Source of the DNA: Desulfovibrionales bacterium
GTDB taxonomy: Bacteria > Desulfobacterota > Desulfovibrionia > Desulfovibrionales > Desulfomicrobiaceae
Length of the DNA stretch: 6,083 bases
Direction of reading: 5' to 3'
Assembly: GCA_012727515.1 (NCBI GenBank)
Contig: JAAYGZ010000192.1
Location: forward strand, 1 to 6,083
Part shown: positions 1 through 5,381 of the stretch, piece after piece
How the letters are laid out: each line of letters begins with the position of its first letter
How positions within the stretch are numbered: position 1 is the stretch's first letter
Translations under genes and position numbers: made by a program
Notes under the pieces: model-generated
What the model was told of the DNA's origin: nothing
Databases searched by the model: none
Seen by the model: only the letters and a program-made list of their open reading frames with translations

Positions 1-1776
1 CTGCACACAGGGCTGACAGACCTGGGCCTGCGCGTTTTTCCCGGTGCAGCCAATTATCTGCTCTGCCAGTGCACTGGCCCCTGGTCAGGGCTTAATGCAT
101 ACTCCCTGCAGGAAGAGCTTTTTGGTCAGCGCATTCTTATCCGTAACTGCGCCACCTATACCGGCCTTGATGCTTCTTATTTTCGTCTGGCTGTACGCAC
201 AAAAGCAGAAAATACCCGACTGCTTTGCGCCCTGGCCAAACTGCGGCCAGGCCATACTGCCCCTGCGCCCAAACGCGCCCCCAAACCCGTGCCAGCCCTT
301 ATGGTCCAGGGCCTGACCTCCAATGCAGGCAAATCAGTTCTTGCGGCTGGCCTCTGCCGCGTGCTTACCCAGGACGGATTGCGCGTGGCTCCGTTTAAGG
401 CCCAGAATATGTCGCTCAACTCATTTGTGACTGCTGAGGGCAAGGAAATGGGCCGCGCCCAGGTGGTGCAGGCCCAGGCCTGTGGTCTGGCTGCGGACGT
501 GCGCATGAACCCGGTGCTCTTAAAGCCCAAATCAGATACAGGCTCCCAGGTCATTGTGCTGGGCAAAGCCATTGGGTCCATGAGTGTGGGCCAGTATATC
601 CGCTATAAAGCGGAACTGTTTCCCGTTATTACGCAGGCCTATGACCAACTGGCCGCTGTGTCCCAGGTCATGATTCTGGAAGGCGCTGGCAGCCCGGCAG
701 AAGTCAATCTCAAGGCCCATGATGTGGTCAACATGGCCATGGCTCGTCATGCTCAGGCAGCTGTGCTGCTGGCTGGCGACATTGATCGGGGCGGGGTATT
801 TGCTTCTTGTGTTGGCACCATGGAAGTGCTGGAAGAATGGGAACGCGCCCTGGTAGCGGGCTTTATTATCAATCGCTTTCGCGGCCAGCAGTCTCTGCTG
901 GCTCCGGCCATAGACTATGTGCGCGCCTTTACCGGGGTGGAGACTCTGGGCGTGGTGCCCTTTATGCCAGACCTGGGCCTGCCTGAAGAAGATTCTGTAA
1001 GTTTCAAGGCTCGTCCGATAACTCAGCCCTGCCCTGGCCCTGCAAACACAGACACCGTAACCATTGCCGTGCCTGACCTGCCACATATCTCCAATTTTAC
1101 TGACTTTCATGCTTTGGAACTTGAGCCAGATGTAAGAGTGCGCATTGCCCGCTGCCCTGAGCACCTTGAGGGCGCTGACGCCATTCTTTTGCCTGGTTCG
1201 CGCAATGTACGCGCAGACCTGGAATTTCTCTGGGCCACTGGCCTGGCCCAGGCCATTCAGACCAGCCCGGCTGAGCGCATTGGCCTGTGCGGAGGCTTAC
1301 AAATGCTTGGTCAGAGCCTGACAGACCCCTGCCAGGTGGAAAGCGCTGGCCCTGCCAGACCCCTGGGCCTGCTGCCCCTGGTCACAGAGCTGGCTGTAGA
1401 TAAAGAACTGCGCCAGACAAAGGCTTGCTACCACGATCCTGGACATACACAGCACCTGGTGTATGGTTATGAAATCCATCATGGTCAGACCCAGGTACAC
1501 GAGGGAGCTGTTCAGCCGTGCGTGACCAGGCCTGATGGCGCAGTCATTGGCTGGGCCAGACCTGATGGCCAGACCTGGGGCACATATTTACACGGTATTT
1601 TTGATGATGATCTGTTTCGTCGTTTTTTTGTGAACCGCCTGCGCCAGCGCAAGGGCCTGCCAGCCCTGGCACACATTCAGGTCAGTTATGATATCGACGC
1701 AGCCCTGGACCGCCTGGCACAGGTTCTGCGCTCCAGCCTGGACATGCCGCGCATCTACCGCCTGCTTGGTCTTTGA
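1..1776 (+). CDS. cobD-cbiP: Fused threonine-phosphate decarboxylase (C-terminal part) / cobyric acid synthase, 5' end outside the window
   Basis: The frame is open from base 1 to the TGA at 1774-1776 (591 codons seen), so the true start lies outside the window. Codons 1-82 read as the end of CobD, the PLP-dependent L-threonine-O-3-phosphate decarboxylase that makes (R)-1-amino-2-propanol phosphate: PGAANYLL near 14-21, ILIRNCATYTGLD at 45-57, and YFRLAVRTKAEN at 60-71 with the usual substrate-binding Arg region. A Pro-rich linker follows (83-99). Codons 100-591 are a full-length CbiP/CobQ, the glutamine-dependent enzyme that amidates carboxylates b, d, e and g of adenosylcobyrinic acid a,c-diamide. 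Its synthetase half shows VQGLTSNAGKS (102-112), FKAQNMSLNS (132-141), EGAGSPAEVNL (227-237) and AGDIDRGG. Its glutaminase half shows PGSRN (398-402), nucleophile Cys430 in GLCGGLQMLG, YEIHHG (490-495) and His531 in GTYLHG. GTG 289 or ATG 301 could start a separate CbiP, but neither has a Shine-Dalgarno. Family identities are secure; that one polypeptide is made is inference from the open frame. Confidence 0.9.
   Translation: MHTGLTDLGLRVFPGAANYLLCQCTGPWSGLNAYSLQEELFGQRILIRNCATYTGLDASYFRLAVRTKAENTRLLCALAKLRPGHTAPAPKRAPKPVPALMVQGLTSNAGKSVLAAGLCRVLTQDGLRVAPFKAQNMSLNSFVTAEGKEMGRAQVVQAQACGLAADVRMNPVLLKPKSDTGSQVIVLGKAIGSMSVGQYIRYKAELFPVITQAYDQLAAVSQVMILEGAGSPAEVNLKAHDVVNMAMARHAQAAVLLAGDIDRGGVFASCVGTMEVLEEWERALVAGFIINRFRGQQSLLAPAIDYVRAFTGVETLGVVPFMPDLGLPEEDSVSFKARPITQPCPGPANTDTVTIAVPDLPHISNFTDFHALELEPDVRVRIARCPEHLEGADAILLPGSRNVRADLEFLWATGLAQAIQTSPAERIGLCGGLQMLGQSLTDPCQVESAGPARPLGLLPLVTELAVDKELRQTKACYHDPGHTQHLVYGYEIHHGQTQVHEGAVQPCVTRPDGAVIGWARPDGQTWGTYLHGIFDDDLFRRFFVNRLRQRKGLPALAHIQVSYDIDAALDRLAQVLRSSLDMPRIYRLLGL
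247..297 (+). other. Interdomain linker of the CobD-CbiP fusion
   Basis: Codons 83-99 contain six prolines among 17 residues, plus Ala and Lys/Arg (PGHTAPAPKRAPKPVPA). The segment lies exactly between the last CobD helix (NTRLLCALAKL) and the first CbiP beta strand (LMVQG). Low-complexity Pro/Ala/Lys segments are typical of flexible linkers between fused enzymes. No stop codon and no purine-rich ribosome-binding site occurs here, so there is no visible sign of a gene boundary. Confidence 0.7.
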
Positions 1777-1877
1777 TGTGTGAATGTACTGTCACTTTCG
1801 CGCTGCACGCCCGCACTGCACAGCGCAGCATGACAGAACACCACGCTGTAACATCTAACCCATCCCTATGTTATACC
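1777..1877 (+). other. Short intergenic gap (or N-terminal extension) before uup
   Basis: About 100 bases separate the cbiP stop from the start expected for uup by homology. The uup frame is open throughout and offers alternative starts at TTG 1773, ATG 1776 (overlapping the cbiP stop as TGATG) and ATG 1830. The resulting 34-35 residue extension (beginning MCECTVTF) matches nothing I know at the N terminus of ABC-F proteins. No convincing Shine-Dalgarno precedes any of the four candidate starts, and no good -35/-10 pair stands out. An imperfect dyad occupies 1789-1836. Confidence 0.5.
1789..1836. repeat. Imperfect inverted repeat between cbiP and uup
   Basis: CTGTCA (1789-1794) is complementary to TGACAG (1831-1836), and the inner GCGCTG (1800-1805) to CAGCGC (1821-1826). 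The two 6-bp stems are separated by an asymmetric internal loop and close a 15-base loop. No T-run follows, so it is not an ordinary intrinsic terminator. It could be an RNA processing or attenuation structure, an operator, or chance. Confidence 0.35.
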
Positions 1878-3755
1878 ATGACTCTTCTTAGCGCACATTC
1901 TTTGTCTTTGTCCTTTTCCGGCCCCTTGGTGCTGGATACTATCAGTCTGCAAATCCATCCCGGAGAGCGCATCTGCCTGTTGGGCCGCAATGGCGAGGGC
2001 AAATCCACGCTTATGCGTATCCTGGCTGGCCAACGCGCCCCGGATTCCGGCGATATTCATTGGGCCAAAGACATACGCATTGCCACCCTGCCCCAGGAAG
2101 TGCCGACAGATATTGCTGGCCCTGTCTATGGCGTGGTTGCCGCAGGCGCTGGCGAGGCGGGTTTGTGTCTGGCTGTGCTGCGGGCCGAGAGCCAGGGCCT
2201 GTCAGGCCTTGATCCGGACAGGCTGGCCAGAGCACATGCCATGCTGGATGACCAGGCTGGCTGGAGTGTGACCCAGAAGATCGACACCGTGCTCTCTCAT
2301 CTGGACCTGGACCCGGACGCTCCTTTTGAGCATCTGTCCGGCGGCATGAAGCGCAAGGCCTTGCTGGCCAGGGCCCTGGCTGGTGAACCTGATCTGCTCT
2401 TTCTGGACGAGCCTACCAACCACTTGGATATTGCAGCCATTGGCTGGCTGGAAGAATTTCTGGTCAAGCAGGCGCACACGCTCTTTTTTGTCACCCATGA
2501 CCGCATGTTTTTACGCCATGTGGCCAATCGTATTCTGGAGCTGGATCGGGGCCAGTTAGTGGACTGGGCCTGCGATTATGACACCTTTGTGCAGCGCAAG
2601 GCAGATGTACTGGCCACAGAAGAAACCCTGTGGCGGAAGTTTGATCAGAAACTCAAAGAAGAGGAAATCTGGATTCGCAAAGGCATCAAGGCCCGCCGCA
2701 CTCGCAACGAAGGCCGTGTCCGGGCCTTGAAAGCTCTGCGCGAAGAACGCCGCAAGCGCAGAGAACGCCTTGGCTCTGTATCCATGCAGGTGCAGGAAGC
2801 CCGGACAAGCGGGGCCCTGGTGGTGGAGGCCCAGAACCTGAGTTATGCCTGGGGAGACACGCCGCTGATTGATGATTTTTCCACAGCCATTATGCGCGGC
2901 GATAAAATCGGCATTATCGGCCCTAACGGGGTTGGCAAAACAACCCTGCTCAATCTTTTGCTGGGCAATCTGGCGCCCCGGTCAGGAACTGTGCGCCAGG
3001 GCACAAATCTGGACGTGGCCTATTCAGACCAGTTGCGCACGGCCCTGGACCCGCAGTTAACGGCCCGTGAAATCATTGCGCATGGCGCGGATTATATCGA
3101 CATCAATGGAACGCGCCGCCATGTGCTGGGCTATCTGAAAGACTTTCTCTTTACTCCGGATCGCGCCCAGATCCCGGTCAGCCTGCTTTCTGGCGGAGAA
3201 CGCAACCGTTTGCTCCTGGCCTGCCTGTTTACCCGGCCCTGCAATGTTCTGGTTCTTGATGAACCAACCAATGATCTGGACCAGGAAACCCTGGAACTGC
3301 TTGAAGAACTGATCAGCGATTTTTCCGGCACAGTGCTTGTGGTCAGTCATGACCGCGAATTTCTGAACAATACCGTGACCTCCTGCTTTGTTTTTGCAGG
3401 CCAGGGCCAGGTCATTGAATATGCAGGGGGGTATGATGACTGGCTGGCCCAACGCCCAGAGCCAGATGCAGAGCCGCCAGCCATGCCCAAAGCCGCACCC
3501 AGGCCAAAAGCGCCCAAGCCCCTTAAACTGACCTACAAAGAAGAGCGGGAGCTTGAGGCCCTGCCTGGTCGCATTGAAGCAGTGGAGGCCCGCATTGCAG
3601 AAGTTCAGAACGAGATGAGTGAACCGGACTTTTATACTAATGACCATACCGTGGTCGCGGCCCATGCCACGCACCTGGAAGAACTGGAAGCAGAACTGGA
3701 TACCCTTATTACGCGCTGGTCTGAGCTGGAAGAATTACGCGAACTGTGTTTGTAG
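1878..3755 (+). CDS. uup: Uup-like ABC-F family ATPase
   Basis: A 625-residue soluble protein with two ABC ATPase domains and no membrane segments, close to the length of E. coli Uup (about 635). ABC-F proteins act at the ribosome, and Uup is linked to translation and to the tolerance of branched DNA or transposon excision. Domain 1 has Walker A GRNGEGKST (36-44), signature LSGGM (153-157), Walker B LLFLDE (173-178) and H207 of VTHDR. An Arg/Lys-rich P-site-tRNA-interaction-type linker covers about 240-310. Domain 2 has Walker A GPNGVGKTT (348-356), LSGGE (437-441), VLVLDE (457-462) and H491. Both catalytic glutamates (178, 462) are present, so both sites look active. A Pro/Lys-rich stretch (528-550) leads to a C-terminal coiled coil (553-625) typical of the Uup branch. 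The start at ATG 1878 is chosen because the first beta strand begins immediately after it; it lacks a clear Shine-Dalgarno, and in-frame starts at 1773, 1776 and 1830 remain possible. Confidence 0.9.
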   Translation: MTLLSAHSLSLSFSGPLVLDTISLQIHPGERICLLGRNGEGKSTLMRILAGQRAPDSGDIHWAKDIRIATLPQEVPTDIAGPVYGVVAAGAGEAGLCLAVLRAESQGLSGLDPDRLARAHAMLDDQAGWSVTQKIDTVLSHLDLDPDAPFEHLSGGMKRKALLARALAGEPDLLFLDEPTNHLDIAAIGWLEEFLVKQAHTLFFVTHDRMFLRHVANRILELDRGQLVDWACDYDTFVQRKADVLATEETLWRKFDQKLKEEEIWIRKGIKARRTRNEGRVRALKALREERRKRRERLGSVSMQVQEARTSGALVVEAQNLSYAWGDTPLIDDFSTAIMRGDKIGIIGPNGVGKTTLLNLLLGNLAPRSGTVRQGTNLDVAYSDQLRTALDPQLTAREIIAHGADYIDINGTRRHVLGYLKDFLFTPDRAQIPVSLLSGGERNRLLLACLFTRPCNVLVLDEPTNDLDQETLELLEELISDFSGTVLVVSHDREFLNNTVTSCFVFAGQGQVIEYAGGYDDWLAQRPEPDAEPPAMPKAAPRPKAPKPLKLTYKEERELEALPGRIEAVEARIAEVQNEMSEPDFYTNDHTVVAAHATHLEELEAELDTLITRWSELEELRELCL

Positions 3756-3774
3756 GGCCGGGCTGATGAGATTG

Positions 3775-4236
3775 TTATCCGCAGCAATGCTGATCCAGTT
3801 CCCCGGTCTGGCGATAGGCTTCGTACAGCAGCACAGCCGCAGCTTTGGCCAGGTTCACACTGCGCACCTGGCCCCAGATGGGCAGACGCACCACATGCTC
3901 GGCCTGGTCCAGCATTGCTGCTGACAGGCCCCTGGTTTCTGGCCCCAGCACAAGGGCGTCATCCGGATGAAAGGAAAAATGATGATAGCTTTGCCCTTGT
4001 CGCGCACTGGTCAGCACCAGGCGCCCGAAAAAATGCTCCAAAAAGGCATCCCAGCACGACCAGACCCGCACATCCACATGGGGCCAGTAATCCAGGCCAG
4101 CCCGCTTGAGATAGCGATCTTCCAGGCTGAACCCCAGGGGTTCGATCAGATTAAGCCGCGTTGTTGTGGCTGCGCACAAGCGGGCAATGGTTCCGGTATT
4201 GGGCGGAATTTCTGGTTCGTACAGGACAATTTGCAT
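3775..4236 (-). CDS. trmL: tRNA (cytidine(34)-2'-O)-methyltransferase TrmL
   Basis: A 153-residue SPOUT-class, trefoil-knot methyltransferase (E. coli TrmL is about 157). TrmL uses S-adenosylmethionine to methylate the 2'-OH of the wobble nucleotide 34 in tRNA-Leu isoacceptors, as a cytoplasmic dimer. The N terminus MQIVLYEPEIPPNTG (1-15) is nearly diagnostic. RLCAAT (19-24), IEPLGF (31-36) and RAGLDYW (45-51) follow. The cofactor-binding knot is seen as LVLGPETRGL (95-104), LPIW (118-121) and RSVNLAKAAAVLLYEA (125-140). Position 16 is Thr where E. coli has Asn (NTGN), a minor change. ATG 4236 is chosen because AAGGAAG lies about 6-8 bases upstream; ATG at 4242 would be too close to it, and the longer frame reaching 4332 adds non-homologous residues. 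The gene is convergent with uup and divergent from rfbB, so it is probably transcribed alone. Confidence 0.92.
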   Translation of the reverse strand: MQIVLYEPEIPPNTGTIARLCAATTTRLNLIEPLGFSLEDRYLKRAGLDYWPHVDVRVWSCWDAFLEHFFGRLVLTSARQGQSYHHFSFHPDDALVLGPETRGLSAAMLDQAEHVVRLPIWGQVRSVNLAKAAAVLLYEAYRQTGELDQHCCG

Positions 4237-4242
4237 CTTCAT

Positions 4243-4250
4243 CTTCCTTT
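4243..4250 (-). promoter_or_regulatory. Ribosome-binding site deciding the trmL start
   Basis: On the minus strand AAAGGAAG (4250 to 4243) precedes ATGAAGATG. The spacing suits the second ATG (4236) and leaves almost none for the first (4242). This agrees with the homology-supported N terminus MQIVLYEP. Confidence 0.7.
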
Positions 4251-4262
4251 GCATACTAAGCG

Positions 4263-4293
4263 TGCATACCCCGCAAAGACAGCCCTGTGTCAA
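4263..4293 (-). promoter_or_regulatory. Candidate sigma-70-type promoter for trmL
   Basis: The minus strand has a perfect -35 hexamer TTGACA (4293 to 4288) and, after 19 bases, TATGCA (4268 to 4263), which matches only the TAT part of the -10 consensus. Transcription would begin near 4256, just upstream of the trmL ribosome-binding site. The weak -10 and long spacer make this tentative. A second TTGACA (4317 to 4312) has no -10 at a suitable distance. Confidence 0.25.
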
Positions 4294-4325
4294 TGCGGCC
4301 CTCCCACTGACTGTCAAACAGGGTT
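4281..4325 (+). repeat. Inverted repeat in the rfbB leader
   Basis: CCCTGT (4283-4288) is perfectly complementary to ACAGGG (4318-4323). The stem can be extended outward by a G-T wobble and an A-T pair to 4281 and 4325. The intervening 29 bases contain a further GTCA/TGAC pairing (4289-4292 with 4308-4311). No T-run follows. It may be a leader RNA fold, a protein-binding dyad or chance. Confidence 0.3.
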
Positions 4326-4337
4326 CCGTCAAGAACC
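4322..4337 (+). repeat. Small hairpin next to the rfbB ribosome-binding site
   Basis: GGTTC (4322-4326) and GAACC (4333-4337) form a perfect 5-bp stem with a 6-base loop, ending six bases before the AAGGAG of rfbB. It shares bases 4322-4323 with the right arm of the larger upstream inverted repeat, so the two folds exclude each other. Confidence 0.3.
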
Positions 4338-4343
4338 ATATTC

Positions 4344-4349
4344 AAGGAG
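4344..4349 (+). promoter_or_regulatory. Ribosome-binding site of rfbB
   Basis: AAGGAG lies six bases before ATG 4356. It is the best Shine-Dalgarno in the window and fixes the rfbB start. Confidence 0.85.
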
Positions 4350-4355
4350 AGTTCC

Positions 4356-5381
4356 ATGCAGGTGCTTGTGACCGGAGGCTGCGGTTTTATTGGCTCCAAT
4401 TTCATCCACCACATGCTGGCCACACATCCAGACCTGAGCATCGTCAATCTGGACAAGCTGACCTATGCTGGCAATCGCCGCAATCTGGCTGAGATTGAGG
4501 CCAGCGAGTCAGAGCGCCGCTACCATTTTGTGCACGGGGATATCTGCGACCAGGCCCTGGTGCCAGAGCTGATGCGCCGCTTTGCCTTTGACGCTGTGGT
4601 GCATTTTGCTGCTGAATCCCATGTGGACCGCTCCATTAACGATCCGTTTCCCTTTATCACCACCAATGTGCTGGGCACCCAGAATCTGCTTGAAGCAGCT
4701 CGCCAGGCGAAAATTCCTCGTTTTGTGCATGTTTCCACAGATGAGGTCTATGGTTCCCTGGGGCCTGAAGGGCTGTTTACTGAAGACACGCCCCTGGCTC
4801 CAAATTCGCCCTATTCTGCGTCCAAGGCCTCGTCTGACCTGCTGGCCAGGGCCTATTTCCAGACCTATGGCCTGCCTGTTCTTATTACCCGCTGCTCTAA
4901 TAATTACGGGCCGTACCAGTTTCCGGAAAAACTTATCCCTTTGGCCTATCTCAAGGCTTCCCAGGGCCAGGCCATTCCTGTCTATGGCGATGGACTTCAG
5001 GTGCGGGACTGGATCTATGTGCTTGATCATTGCAAAGGCGTGGAAGCAGCCTTGCTGCGTGGCCATGCCGGTGCTGTCTATAATTTTGGCGGAGACGCTG
5101 AGCGCACCAATCTGGAGATCGTGCAGACCATCCTGCGCCTTACAGGAGCCAACCCGGAACTCATTTCTTTTGTTACAGACCGGCCAGGCCATGACCGCCG
5201 CTATGCCATGGCTTTTGAGCGTTCCACCAGAGATCTGGGCTGGACCCCGCAGCAAAGTTTTGAGCAGGGCATGGCCCAGACCCTGAGCTGGTATGCGGCC
5301 AATGGAGCCTGGCTTGACGAAGTACAAAGCGGGGCCTATCGCCAATTTATGGATACCTGGTACGCAACGAGGCAGACATGA
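4356..5381 (+). CDS. rfbB: dTDP-glucose 4,6-dehydratase
   Basis: RmlB/RfbB, a 341-residue cytoplasmic NAD-dependent extended short-chain dehydrogenase, normally about 335-360 residues. It converts dTDP-D-glucose to dTDP-4-keto-6-deoxy-D-glucose, the second step of dTDP-L-rhamnose synthesis for O-antigen and other surface glycans. The Rossmann motif is TGGCGFIG (6-13); KLTYAGN (34-40) and HFAAESHVDRSI (83-94) are family hallmarks. The active site is complete: STDEVYG (127-133) with the Thr-Asp-Glu triad 128-130, and Tyr153-x3-Lys157 in YSASK. SNNYGPYQFPEKLIP (181-195) and GDGLQVRDWIYV (211-222) form the nucleotide-sugar site, and the C terminus has the usual W-Y-x-x-N...GAY ending. The start is set by a strong AAGGAG. 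The TGA overlaps the rfbD start (ATGA), so the two are translationally coupled. A related dehydratase for another 6-deoxy sugar is possible in principle, but the coupled rfbD favours rhamnose. Confidence 0.95.
   Translation: MQVLVTGGCGFIGSNFIHHMLATHPDLSIVNLDKLTYAGNRRNLAEIEASESERRYHFVHGDICDQALVPELMRRFAFDAVVHFAAESHVDRSINDPFPFITTNVLGTQNLLEAARQAKIPRFVHVSTDEVYGSLGPEGLFTEDTPLAPNSPYSASKASSDLLARAYFQTYGLPVLITRCSNNYGPYQFPEKLIPLAYLKASQGQAIPVYGDGLQVRDWIYVLDHCKGVEAALLRGHAGAVYNFGGDAERTNLEIVQTILRLTGANPELISFVTDRPGHDRRYAMAFERSTRDLGWTPQQSFEQGMAQTLSWYAANGAWLDEVQSGAYRQFMDTWYATRQT
5369..5372 (+). promoter_or_regulatory. Weak ribosome-binding site of rfbD inside rfbB
   Basis: GAGG lies five bases before ATG 5378, within the last codons of rfbB. 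Together with the ATGA stop-start overlap it supports reinitiation by ribosomes finishing rfbB. Confidence 0.5.

Larger units (their letters stand above)
4237..4355. other. Divergent intergenic region between trmL and rfbB
   Basis: These 119 bases separate trmL (leftward) from rfbB (rightward) and should hold promoters for both. I see TGCATAC repeated directly (4250-4256 and 4263-4269), GTCAA three times (4289-4293, 4313-4317, 4328-4332), a long-loop inverted repeat (4283-4323) and a short hairpin (4322-4337) just before the rfbB ribosome-binding site. For rfbB the best promoter-like pair is TTTGCA (4230-4235) and CATACT (4252-4257), 16 bases apart, each matching four of six consensus positions; I do not regard that as established. 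Confidence 0.5.

Noticed and set aside
532..1164. 210-codon open frame on the minus strand opposite cbiP
   Set aside because: It lies wholly antisense to well-conserved CbiP motifs, and its translation shows no recognisable domain; a shadow of the codon bias.
1715..1729. Sigma-54-like element (TGGCAC, five bases, CTGC) upstream of uup
   Set aside because: It is a close match to the -24/-12 consensus, but it sits in conserved coding sequence of CbiP, TGGCAC recurs elsewhere in these coding regions, and uup is not a typical sigma-54 target. Probably chance.
3057..3674. 205-codon minus-strand frame opposite the second ATPase domain of uup
   Set aside because: It is antisense to intact Walker and signature motifs, with no family resemblance or ribosome-binding site.
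3783..3921. CAGCAATGCTG (3783-3793) and its reverse complement CAGCATTGCTG (about 3911-3921) inside trmL
   Set aside because: Both are short and lie within coding sequence for different residues; there is no terminal-repeat context, so a mobile element is not supported.
4326..4342. CATATT (4337-4342) as a -10 element for rfbB
   Set aside because: Transcription would start at about 4349, removing the strong AAGGAG ribosome-binding site, and the upstream CTGTCA is 20 bases away with a poor match to the consensus.
3967..4371. 134-codon plus-strand frame opposite trmL
   Set aside because: It is antisense to the conserved TrmL core and has no recognisable domain.
4509..5345. 278-codon minus-strand frame and a 234-codon plus-strand frame (4582-5286) over rfbB
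   Set aside because: rfbB is complete with all catalytic motifs; the other frames have shadow-like composition (many Trp, Cys, Arg and Pro in the plus frame) and no homology I can recognise.
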